A stretch of 64,000 nucleotides of DNA. It comes from Malachius bipustulatus. Lineage: Eukaryota > Arthropoda > Insecta > Coleoptera > Melyridae. The first letter of the stretch is position 1. Each line of letters begins with the position of its first letter. Positions 23,101 to 35,100 of the stretch are shown here, piece after piece. The DNA lies in NCBI GenBank assembly GCA_910589415.1, contig OU342634.1:19403144-19467143 (forward strand), read 5' to 3'. The position numbers and the translations under genes are program-made. The notes below the pieces were generated by a model that was given only the letters and a program-made list of their open reading frames with translations, was not told the DNA's origin and searched no databases.

Positions 23101-26100
23101 CGCCGCCAACCGACCCACCGAAGAGCAGGGACCTGAGTGAGGTTCCGTTTTTCCGCCGCCAACCGACCCACCGAAGAGCAGGAAGCAGGAAGAATTGTGT
23201 TACCGTGTAGTTTCCGTTTCACCCTGTATACGACCAAAGCATAATAATTGTGTTACCGTGTAGTTTCCGTTTCACCCTGTATACGACCAAAGAATTGTGT
23301 TATCCGTGTATTTTTCGCCTCACCCCGTATACGACCCGAGTACCTACCGCCGCATCAGCCGAGGTCCCCGTCACAGGCAGCACCGCACCGAGCCGACGAC
23401 CGTCCCATCCAGTGACCTAAAAGTGCATTTTTCGGGCACTTCCCGACGTCCTAGAGCAAAACGGACAGCAGTTTTAAAGAGTCAAGTGAAAAGGAACCCC
23501 ACCGGCCGAACCTCGTGAGACAAAAAAATTCTGGGGTTTATTTGGAGTTTTCGAGAACTAGCCCCCTGCGTGTCCCCCGTGCGAAATTCTTTTTGCGTTG
23601 GGTCCCGGAACCCTTAGCGGATCGAGGGGGTACAACAGAATTTTTGCGCCACCCCCAGAACCGTCCCAAAAAGTGGTGGCGCCGCAGCCAGTAGTCGGAT
23701 CGGCCTGAATTTTTTTTTGTTGGCTTGAAGGCCATCCTACCAACGAGTTGCGATCCCGCAGCGAATCACCGACCGACCGCCTCCGCCAGCCGCGCATGCG
23801 CAGTCTCGAAAACGGCCAAAGACCCGATTTTCAGATTAGGACACTGATCAGCGACATGACAAAGGACGAGGTGGACGATCAACAAGGCGCCTGCGGATTC
23901 AGCACGCAGACCGCAAGCGAAAACGATCCGTGCGACGACTTGTTTCCCACGGAGGCGACAGACTCACGCACCTCCTGGATATACAAGCTCAAGAAAGACG
24001 ACCTGGACAAGGAGCTGATCAGACTGGGGGTCTCGTGTGAAGGAACCGTCGAGGAGAAGCGCCGAGTGTTGTCCCGCCGAGTAAAGACGCTCACGAAGTC
24101 GTACCCCCGCCCCCCGGCGAAGAACGAAACCGGCACCGAGGGCACCGCTCTTCCGGGCTTGTCGACCGTAGTAACGGCAAGCATTGTGACCTCGACGCCG
24201 CCTACGTTCACGACGGCCTCCACGACGACGTACCGTTTTCCCTGGACCGTCCCGGCAAACCAACCGCCGCAGCCCCCGGTTCCGCCTATGTCGTCCGCCC
24301 CACCACCGTTTGCGCCCCTAAGCTCGTCGCTTTCCACGTCGCTCTCACACGCCTCCGCAACCGGACCGCTGATGCCAGCCCGCACCGAACCGGTAGATCC
24401 CCCCAACGTATCGACGTGGAATTTACGATACGACGGCCGCACCGACGCCGTGGATTTCCTGGAACGGCTAGAGGAGCTGCGCGCGCTGTATGGAGTGAGC
24501 GAGGCGCGCATGCTCCGCGCCATGCCCCTCCTATTGGAAGGGGAATGCCTGGCGTGGTACCGCAACAATACCGCGGTTCTGGATACCTGGCCGAGTTTCC
24601 TGGCGTCATTCAAGGGGTATTTCCTGCGTAACGATTACCTATTCGACTTGGAAACCAAGATCAGTCGGCGATTGCAGGGGGCAGACGAGGACGCGCTACG
24701 TTACATCACCACAATGCAAACGCTCTTTAGACGTCACGGCGCGATACCGCCGCACCGCCAGCTCGATTGGATAAAGAGGAATCTGAGACCGGAAGTGAAG
24801 CAGTTGATTTGGAACCGCAATTACGACGACGTGGGCACGTTAATGCAGGACGTCAAGGCAGCGCAAGACGTCCTGGCCGAACTCCGCGCCAGCCGCCGCT
24901 TTTCTGGCGCAGGGAGTAGACCACCCCACACAGCCACCCCTATGGTCAGCCACAGCCCCCCACCGTCACGGAGAGGAGAATGGCAACACACCGGGCGGCC
25001 AGACCGCGATCCATCGCCGCCCCGAAGATCCCAGAAAGCGATCGAGCCCGCCAACGCCGTCCCCGCGACCGACGAGGGCCGAAAGTCAGTCAAGTTTGCC
25101 CCGACTACGCGGGATGCCTCCCGAATCATCTGCTGGCGCTGTGGGGAAGCCGGACATTTCAGGAACCAATGCACCGGGCAGCCCAGGTTGTTTTGCTCAC
25201 GTTGCGACCGTCCCGGCGTGATGTCGAGGGACTGTGATTGCCAGCATCCGGGAAACGAGATGCGGGGCGGGTAAACACGACGAAGAACCGGATGCCCGCC
25301 CCGAACGACCGAACCGACACCGCCGCGACCCACCCGGATCCAGACACCCGACCGTTCTTGAGCGTGAACGTAGCAGGGAAGATGTTCGACGCTCTCATTG
25401 ACACCGGGGCCACCCGTTCGTTTATAGGCAGCACCGTAGCCAGCCACTGCAGGGAGCAAGGCGTCCGCATCCGCCGATACAAGGGCACGTCGGCACGCAT
25501 CGCCGACGGCACGTCGGTGCCGATCCAGGAGACGTACCTGTTGGATGTTTGCATTGGCCAGGACCGGATACAGGCGGCTTGCCTGGTTTTGCCGACGCTG
25601 CCCGTCGACATGGTGCTAGGCATCGACTCGCTGGGACACTCGGATTGCGTGTTGGATATGTGCAGGCGCGAAGTTTACATCCAGGGGCGAAGATATCCCT
25701 TACGGGATCCGTCCACCGAAATGGGAGCCAGCGATGAACCCGGCAATCGGTCTTCTGCCCCCAGAAGGAGTGATAGACATGACCAACCGCGCCCTGCCGA
25801 GACAGGCCTGATCGAAGCTCCGGTTGTCTGCGCACCTCGCCGCCGGAGCCATCGACGCGCCCAAGACTGCCGTACTCGTCTGGCGCAGAACCGAGTCGAA
25901 CCGTCTGCGGCCTGCTCCGCCTCGAACACGTCTGCTCCTGATGCTCACTTTGTGGTGGAACTTCCGAGGGATGAACCGAGAATTCGCAGGAAACGGAACC
26001 GACTCCGACGTCCGAAAGTCGTGAAAGGACCTGCCGAGGTCCCGAGTCGTCCGCCCCGTAACCTGCGAGACGGAAGGAGACGACTCCAGCGTCCGTCCGC

Positions 26101-29100
26101 TGTGGCTGGGATTGTCAATGTCCCGAGTCGTCCTTCCAGCGGCCAGTCCGAGAGAGACCGCCGTCGACGTCGTGGGCGCCGAGCGCACGGAAGAATCCAC
26201 ACCGAGCTAGTCGAGTTATTGCCCTGTGCCGAAGAGAGCCGTCCGTATCATGGGAGGCAAAAGGAGAAACCACCACTCCGACGCCCGTCCGTCGTGGGAG
26301 GTCCCTTGAACGCCCCAAGTCGTGCCCTTCTTGCCGGGCAAAAGTGGAGTTGTCACCGTCACCGCAAGTGCAGTACGTCCGTTCCTCGCGCCGAGAAGAA
26401 TAAGCCGGAACCTGGACCGCCGATAGACCGTATCGTTCCGCCGCCCAGCAGTACCGTGGACGTCAACCGAACTCCGCAGACGCCCCAGCCCGACTCCAGC
26501 CGTTTGGGAGTCCGACCCCTCCTACCAGCCAGTCCACGTATGAGCTCCGTGCTGTGTTGGCGCTGTGGCCAGGTAGGCCACTACCTGAGCGCCTGTACCG
26601 GCGAACGACGCCTGTTTTGCTCCCGATGCAACAAGGTGGGGGTCCTGTCCCGTGACTGCGCATGCGGGGAGGTTCCGCCGTCCACCAAAAGGAGCCGCCC
26701 CGACGGAGACCGTCAGCAGCGTCCAGTGCCTCGCCCCGTTGCCACTAGGGCGAGGAGACCACCGACCACCGCGGACAAGGCGGTCCAATGTGAGCTGCTG
26801 TTGGTCCACCCTGAAGCAGTCATCCAGACCCGAGGCGTGCCGTCGGTTAAGAAGCACTATTGGCTTCCGCGCAGATCCCGTGAGAAGCACTCACGGCGCG
26901 GGAGCAGGGCTGGCGACATATGATCCAGGGAAAGGCATCGAACAGCCAGGAGTCATGGGAATGAAGAAAAGAGGTATCCATTTTAAGTTAGATTATTGAG
27001 TTTGGTTAGTTAAGGGTACTTAGGGTTCTGTAAGCGAAGCAAAGCGTGCGTCTTTTTTGGTGCGAGGGTAGGCAAGTGGTCAGGAGTAGATGAACGTAGT
27101 CTTTACAAAAGCCGTAGCTTTTGTTTTCCGAAGAAGGGGGGGTGTAATGAAGTCGTGAATTTTCGACTTCATTTTCTAGTCATCTGCCTCCAATAATAGT
27201 TTTCATTTATTCCAAAAATCATTAGGATCGATTCATGCATTTTCGTCAAATAATAAAATTATTAATTATTATTATTAATTCCGCAAATCATTTATCAGTT
27301 TTTTATGAACAGACCAAAATTTAAGCGAGCTGAATCGAGGCAGTTGACTACAAATTCGGAAGCCACACCGCTGATACCAGCGTTATCACCGTAGGTAAAA
27401 ACTAAATGAACCGTTTTCAGGGGTGGATGGAGTGACCTAAACCGGCCCGGGAAATTAGAGGAAGCGGTCCAAAGAATATGTGGCTGACAGGCGAAAATCT
27501 TTAAGACTAATAGCAAAAATTTTGTTGATACCCAAGTGTTTTTCATCAATATACCGGGTGTCCAGTTTAAAGTGCAGTACATGGGTATATTGGAAACGGT
27601 AAGAGATACAAGGTCGGTAAAATTAGAGAAAAGTTGCACAATTTGATGCTTATCAAGAATCTGAAACAAAATTTAGGACAACTTCAGCCGCTGCTAGAAT
27701 ATCTTGAAAAAAACTGCAAAATCAAAATTTCTTATTTTACCCATATCTTTTTTATTATTGGAAATTAATTAATTATTTTTTGTGGGCTTACATAAGTCGG
27801 CAAGAGCTGCCCATCTGACGTTTCAAAAATTTTCAAAGCCGACTAGATCCCAGAGTTTTCATAGCCAACTTTTCTTTTTCTTATGGCCGCCATATTATTT
27901 TTTTATGTCGTTCAGTATGAAAAAAATAATGGAAACCAAAAACTAATAAACCTCAAAAAATAAATTTCAAAAATGTTTGTAATCAATTCAATTGTTTCAT
28001 TTTTTTTTTGTTTTTCTTCGAAAAAAGAAGAATAAAAATTTTGGATTTTTTTTCGAAGTTTATTAATTTTTGGTTTCCATTAATTATTTTATATCAAACA
28101 ACATAAAAAATCAATATGGCGGCCATAAGAAAAACAAAAGTTGGCTATGAAAACTTTGGGATCTAGTCGGCGTTGAAAATTTTTGTAATGTCAAACGGAT
28201 AGCTTTTGACGACTTATGTAAGCCTACAAAAAATAATTAATTAATTCTCAATAATAAAAAAGATATTGATAAATAAGAAATTTTGATTTTTCAGTTTTTT
28301 CAGGATATTTCAGCAACGGCTGAAGTTGTCCTAAATTTTGTTTCAGATTCTTGATAAGCTTCACATTGTGCAACTTTTCTCTAATCTAACCGACTGTATC
28401 TTACTGTTTCCAATATACCCATGTATACTGCATTTTAAACTGGACACCCGGTATAGTCGCTAAAAAATAAAGCTAAAAAAATATTGTTAGGTACTTCTAC
28501 TTGATAAAAATTTCGAACTGAAAACGGGAGTACATACGAAAGCGCATTATTAAGTAGGTCATAAATTTAAGCATGCATGACACCTTTTAAAAAAAAATTA
28601 ACTAATTACAGGAGATTTTCGAGCTATTTTCTGCTCATTAATAATATATTCGAGCTGTCTCTAGCTTTTAACGTTTTCCGGAGAATCGGAAATTTATTTT
28701 TTGGAATGCTCACATTACACCAGACTTTTTTGAATTCAATCTGTAGAGAAACCCAAACAGCACAGGAATTTCGAGCTATTTTCTAGTTCTTCAATGGGAT
28801 TTTCGAGCCGTCTCTACCTCTGTTCGTTTTCCGGATAATTTAAAAAAACGCTTTTTCGTGCTAGGATTTGACAAGAAATTCGAACTCGAAAATAGCTCGA
28901 AATTCCTGTGCTGTTTGGGTTTATCTAGAGGTAGAATTCAAAAAAGTCAGGTGTAATGTGAGCATTCCAGAAAATAAATTTCCGATTTTCCGGAAAAAGC
29001 TGAAAGCTAGAGACAGCTCGAAAATACAATTAGTGAGCTCGAAAACCCCTGTAATCGATTTAATTTTTTTTGAAGGTGTCATGCTTAAATTTGGAACCTT

Positions 29101-32100
29101 TATTATATGTCGTGCAATGCTTATACTTACATTATCTCTTGTTGAGTTATTATTTGTCGTCGTCAACGCAATTTTCTTTAGTCTTAGTCCCTGTCCCTGC
29201 ATCGGAAATAGAATCTTTTTTCTTAAGAAAACTTTCCAACTTGACACATTTTGTTCCTTGCTCTGCCAACCTTTGTTTTTTTCTCTTTGTTTTTCTGCAC
29301 CTCCTTTACGTTTTAAATTCAAGGAACTCATTTTTAAAAGATTATTGTCATTTTGGTATACCGTCATTTTTATTGAAAACTGCTCGATAAATTTGGAGTA
29401 TAGGTACACTATTATGGAGATTTGAAGAAAAGAAAACACTACAAAACACCCCACACACGCCACGAAAGAAAATATATCAAGACGAAACTGATCAATTGTT
29501 CAACGAAACTCTTTCAGTAATAATAAGTGCTGGAAAACAATAATGACCATGACTTAAAAAAAATCACGGTTCCCAGTTCCTATCCGAGGAATTGTACTCT
29601 ACTACTAACTACCATTCCTACCGCCACCACCGGAATACGAATACGGGACCTGTCTGTTATTCTTGCCGCTTGTAGATATATTAACAACGGCTCATCGCTT
29701 TTTAGTTATTTATTAGTTTATTACATCCGCTCTCTCTGACGTTACCCCTACGGCCCACTACACAGTGCATCTTTTAATTTTAAAATATTCCATTGCCATG
29801 CACCAATTTACTTTGTGTTATTTTCAAGAAAGCCGTATAAAGTGGAGTAGTGTTGATAACACTTTAATAATAATATATTTACAATTATGATTTTTCTGTT
29901 GTGTAAATATTAATTCGGTTAAAACTATAAACTATCTCATTTTAACTATACAGGCCCAAATATTTTTTGCTTTTATTCTACCGGCCCAAAATGTAAAAAT
30001 CTAACCGGCCCAGGGGGAAAATTCCCTTTTTCCCCCTGGGCCCATCCACCCCTGACCGTTTTTATACTCCGCGTCCCATCAGAAAAACGGTGATTAGTGA
30101 ACCCAGGCGATATGAAAATCATATAAAACCACGGACATTTTGGCTTCAAAATTACTTCCGATCCGGCGTTATTACGAGTAGGTAGTACCTGGTATAAACT
30201 TCCGAACCGGCGTTCTTAGTGTGTAGTAGAGTTTAAGACGTCCGTTCCGGTGCTGTTACAGTTAGTTTAGTTCAAGAGTGCCAAAGTTCTGCAAGTTAGA
30301 CCGAGAACCGATCCGATCCTCCTGCGCTTCCGTGCTAAGGTAGGTGATAATTGATACCAGCCGTAATTGTTCCACTGTATTTGGTTGTGTCACGATCATC
30401 CCCGAACATCCTTCATTAGTCCTTCCCCTCTGCTCATTACTGGCCCCCGCTGTAGCAACAAAGGCTCCGTTATTGTCGTGAGATTGTCAGCCCCGGCGAC
30501 GCAGGGGGTAATCTCGCGGTGGTAGCGTGGTCTGGTGCTAGTCAACAGCCCATCGACACCTGTGTTCCGCTGGAGTAACGAAGGTCCCGTCTTTGTCGTG
30601 AGATTGTCAGCCCCGGCGACCCAGGGGGTAGTCTCACGGTGGCGGCGAGGCCTGGTACTCGTACCAACAGCACGCCGAATCCCGGCCCCGCCAGTCCAGT
30701 AAGACACGCCACACAGCGGCTTCACCGCGCCGACCCGATTTTCATATTCGCGCCCGCCGTAAATAGCACCACCTTGACTGGACCAGGAGATACCTTTTTA
30801 TCCGACCGGGGCTTAAACCGCCTCCGACGACCGCAACTCGCCACGTGCCGTTTTGCTTCGCAACCCGTAGTTAGTTGACCCGTAAGGTTAGGAATTTTTA
30901 TAATAATTATTTAGTAGTCCGAATTAACCTTTTTAATTTCTTTTCAATTGTAAATAGTGATTTTTGGTAAGAATAAACTTGTTTATAACCTAACCCACGA
31001 ATCTCCTTTTTTACCGCAACCGATCGTGAACCTGGAACCAAGAGAGACTCGCATAACAACTTGACTCCACGGGAGTGCCATCGAAAACGCGGGGGGCGCC
31101 TAAAGACCGCTCCTCCGTGTCCGCCGCTGTGATAACCTCATCTGACCCCTGGCACTATCCGTCTTCTCCACAGAGTTACCCTGGGACAAGGGTACGACAA
31201 ACGTACCACCTGTGTGACAACCTAGGTAGTTGGGAAAGGAAAGCGAGACCATTTCCCCCGGGGAGTAAACCCTCTACAAAAATCTGGCGCCCGAGCAATC
31301 CGTTCGTTCTCTGCCAGTTTCCCGGACAGCCGGAGTTGTCGTCACAACAGGTTGATGAAAAATCCGATAATTTTCATCACCCTGTATTAAAATTTACTCC
31401 ACATAGTGGGATAAAACATGAAAAGTTACGATAGGGACATGTAAACCGTTTTTAGATATCTTGAGCCGTTCTAGTTCTACACTGCTTTGAAGTTGAAAAT
31501 TTTCGATTTTCACTTGTTTATAACTCATAAACGACTCAATCTAAATTCCAATGGTGAAAACCACCTGTATTCGATTTCTTCAGACATTTAAAAAATATAA
31601 TATTTTACAGGGTGTTCCCGTTAAAATAACGAACTAGGTGTCAACTTCAGGTATTTCCGGAAGTGTGGCCATCTTGAAAATATTTTCCTTGAATTTCTCA
31701 TGGTCACTTATGTCTGGAAAATTTTTAATTTGAGGCTCTAGGACCAATAGTTACCGAGATATGGCCGCTCCGTACCCTTAGCTGAACACGCTGTATATCG
31801 ACTTTAAAACTAAATCATTAGTCTCAAGTTCTTGAGCTAGAGCCTTGAAATCAGAAAGAATATATACCGAAGTTGCCAACTAAGGGAGATTTCTTGTAAC
31901 ACCGTCTAAAGTGGGTAAAATGAGGAGTTTTGTTTCCCCTGCCCGTCCATCGCCTTTATTTTCTCAATTGACGGGATTTCTTGTTGCATACTAATGCATT
32001 CAGTGAAAATATATTTCTCAAAACTTAAATCTGGGAGAATTAAAATAAATTCCTCTTCAAAAAAGAAGACTCAATTACGAGCGCAATGGTCTTAGTCGTT

Positions 32101-35100
32101 TCTCCTTGCAAGAACGATTTTAATTCACTTGATAGGGTGCACGGCCATCAATGCTGTCGACGATAAGATGAGCATAAGAAAGCAAAGATTCATTATAAAA
32201 AGAAAAATGGTCTTTTAATGTACCCACGGCCGTGCTTTGGGTAAAAATAATCAGCTTTCAATAATTCTACTGTGGGCACGGTTAGATACTTAGAAACTTT
32301 GATTAATAAAATTTTCTAATAGATTCCATAATATCTACGTCTGCGACTCATTCCATAAATTCAGATTATTTGCGAAAAGTGTGAACTGCTTGACGTTTTT
32401 TAATCAAAAGCAATTATCCATAAAGTTTCCCAATATGTAAATACCGTCTCAATACAGTTACAGCATGATGTGATATTAATAAGATCTAGAGAGCTTGCTG
32501 AAACTACCTATACACAGTCCTTATGATCATGATCCGATTAATAAGAGACCCGCAATATAAGCCAAACCCAAACTCGACAGCGAGCGTGATTATCCGGCCT
32601 CCTTACAGTTTCCAGGGATCCTAGAAGACATGATGAGGATGATTTGACTGCATCGATGTCGACAGAGTCTCCATTGGATTTACATCCCATCAATTGATCT
32701 AAGCTTTGATGAGCACAGAAGTGATCTTATTATAAAATGAGCACCAAAAGTTCCCCGATCGGGGCCGTAATAATAATTTTTATATCTTTATTTATCTCCC
32801 AGCTATCTGGCTTTAATTTTCAGATCTTTGAATTTCTTCTTTTGAATGGTCGGAATAATTTCATACCTAACGTGACTATCACTACTTATTTGAACAAGCA
32901 AAGGTTTTCATATACAATAATAATTCATCATTGCATTAATTGATGACGATCATAATATTTCAATAAGGAATGAATTTGATATTTGAGATTTCATATTTTT
33001 ATTAAAATGTCATAATAATAGTTGCTTCGCATTTGTATGTATCCAGCGAAAACATGCAAAATATTATCTGACCGAAAACAAACGACTTATACCTAGTGAT
33101 TTGCGTTTGATTGCTCACGACCAGTTACCTTGTAGAGGTTTTCTCGGTGGACGAACGGCCCTAATAAAATCTAACAAGAGATGAAACCGATGTCTGTTCC
33201 TGTAATGTTCATAATATGCGGAACTCCTTAACTCCAATAGTGGAATTCCGCTCTGCTTGACTCATAACCGCTCTGTGTATAATGTCTATTCACTCCTTTG
33301 CTTTGAAGGTTGCGAGGAGTCTCCTCACTCCTCATTCCTCATTCCTGGCCCATGCATGAAGAGTTTGCGGGCAGCGTAGCAGACAGTCCCCTTATAACTG
33401 ATGATATCTTGCTACGTTATCTCATCTCTGGGCCATGACATATAATATAATATCTAAAATTAATATCATGGGATTTCAAACAAGAAACTCGTAATATGCT
33501 TCAATAGTCAAACATTTGAATCGTTTATTTATATTTTCTCGTTTAAATGAATCCACATCATATATCTGTTCTATATACTTAGAAGGCTACAGCCTGTTAG
33601 GAACTATTATTATTTAGTAAACTGACATAAATTGCTTCTCATGCAAGATAGTTCTATTTCTATTTGTACTTACCTATACTTCGTTGTAGAAAATTAGTCA
33701 GATGTGTTCAATTAGTGTATTATGTCTACAAAATAGATATATAAATATTTCAAGTGGTTTCTTGCTCACAGTAAAATAGTCCCCAGAATACTGTCCTAAT
33801 ATAATGGGACTCGTATTAATTATAATGATATACAATTAAACTTTTTAAAGGGAGGCATTGACTTAATTAAGAGCAAATTTTAAAACAAGTATAGTTCGGT
33901 TCCGAATTAGAAGATACCTTATCATATTTCATGTTTATATAGGTATTAGGTGATTCAAAGAAGTCGTATTTAAAAGTGTACGGAACAAATTAAATTTTAT
34001 AGTTTTACACGAATCACCCGGAACATCCGTCTTCTTATCTGATCGCGCTTATCTTTTATGCATTTCTGTCTCGAAATTTATTGTTTTATTAAATATTCGA
34101 GGCAAGAAGTGTGATTTACCTGCCATAGGCGGGCACAGTCGTTTGCTTTGGAAATTTATAAACGTAAATTGCCTCACTTGCTTCTTTTCACGATCCAAGT
34201 TTTAAGTGACTCGATGATATAGGTAATACCTAATTATACATAATTATTATTGTAAGTAAATAGCTTGATATACCTATAGGATAATAATAGTTTCACCCGG
34301 TAGCTTATCCCGTAAAATATCCAAGTGTCCTATTCTCGATTTTACAAAATGGAATTTGCAGAAAATTCAAGAGCGTCACAATCGAAAAAACGCCACGTTC
34401 TAACGCAAGAAGAGCGTGTAATGGTGAATAATGTGTATAAGGGTCTTAAGAATAGGTACCCGGATATGCTAGTGAAAGAGGTACCGTTACTTTGTGTGCT
34501 AGTTTAACTAATGTTTCTGTTTGTACGGTCTTCAGAGTTATCAAGAACCCCTATATTGAGAAACCAAATAAAGATGGAACTTCTGGTCGGAAGAGAATCA
34601 TACTCGATGATGACGTGAAGTATGCTATTCGTCGAAAATTTCATGCCGCATTTTTTTTTTAATGAAATTCCTACTTTAAGTAAAATTCTAGCAAAGCTGC
34701 ACAACGATGAAAGTCTGCCAAAGATATCTCGTCGAGTACTAATTTTGAACTTTACGCGAAATGAACATCCGCTACCAGAAAAGAAACCGAAAGAGCATCT
34801 TAATTGAAAGAAATGAAATTGTTTTGTGGCGCAGAAAATTTTTGAATGAATTTCGAGAGCTTCGACGATCACAAAGAAAAATATAATATTACACTGACGA
34901 AACGTGGCTGAATGAAGGCCACACAGTGTCGAAAGTCTGGCAGGACTTCAACATCGAAAGTTCACGTCAAGAGTTTTTTGAGGGATTTTCTCCGGGATTA
35001 AAATCTCCATCGGGCAAAGGCCGAAGACTGATCATTACCCACATTGGGAGTGATTCTGTTTTTTTTTTTAAAGGTGGCCTTAATGTATTTGAATCGCGAA

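Larger units (their letters stand above)
27418..30054. mobile_element. Non-autonomous hAT element (2637 bp)
   Basis: Perfect 13-bp inverted ends CAGGGGTGGATGG and CCATCCACCCCTG, flanked by a perfect 8-bp duplication ACCGTTTT (27410-27417 and 30055-30062). The C-A-G-G-G ends and 8-bp duplication define the hAT superfamily. It contains two fold-backs and a short transposase N-terminus but no catalytic part. Confidence 0.95.
21505..31346 (+). mobile_element. Non-autonomous Ty3/gypsy-like LTR retrotransposon (Gag-Pro only)
   Basis: TSD ACAG (21501-21504 and 31347-31350). 5' LTR 21505-23056, primer-binding site 23062-23079, Gag 23796-25274, protease ORF to 26923, polypurine tract 27131-27142, 3' LTR 27143-31346 with a hAT insert. 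No reverse transcriptase, RNase H or integrase is present. The element is strikingly GC-rich against an AT-rich host. LTRs differ at only a few positions, so insertion is recent. The tRNA-Lys-type primer site and 4-bp duplication recall the Osvaldo/Woot branch, but without pol this cannot be settled. It lies in sense orientation inside Grd intron 5. Confidence 0.9.
27143..31346 (+). repeat. 3' LTR of the Gag-Pro element, split by hAT
   Basis: LTR sequence at 27143-27417 and from 30063 (after the duplicated 8 bp) to 31346. It differs from the 5' LTR by a handful of substitutions and a short AAT expansion near 27250. Ends GTCGTCACA followed by ACAG. Confidence 0.9.
20921..31796. repeat. Fold-back element 2, split by a 9.8-kb retrotransposon
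   Basis: The left arm 20921-21316 plus 21485-21504 is the inverse complement of the right arm about 31347-31796. Termini are TATACAGCGTGTTCAGC and its complement. The arms share blocks with the fold-backs at 37097 and 52774, for example CACTTGTTTATAACTCA. The LTR retrotransposon entered close to the centre of the hairpin and a MITE sits in the left arm. Confidence 0.9.

Noticed and set aside
23879..26890. Long minus-strand ORFs (up to 244 codons) opposite gag-pro
   Set aside because: Mirror frames in GC-rich coding sequence; no domain.
28868..29425. 185-codon + strand ORF
   Set aside because: Runs through a fold-back arm and opposite the transposase stump; composition artefact.
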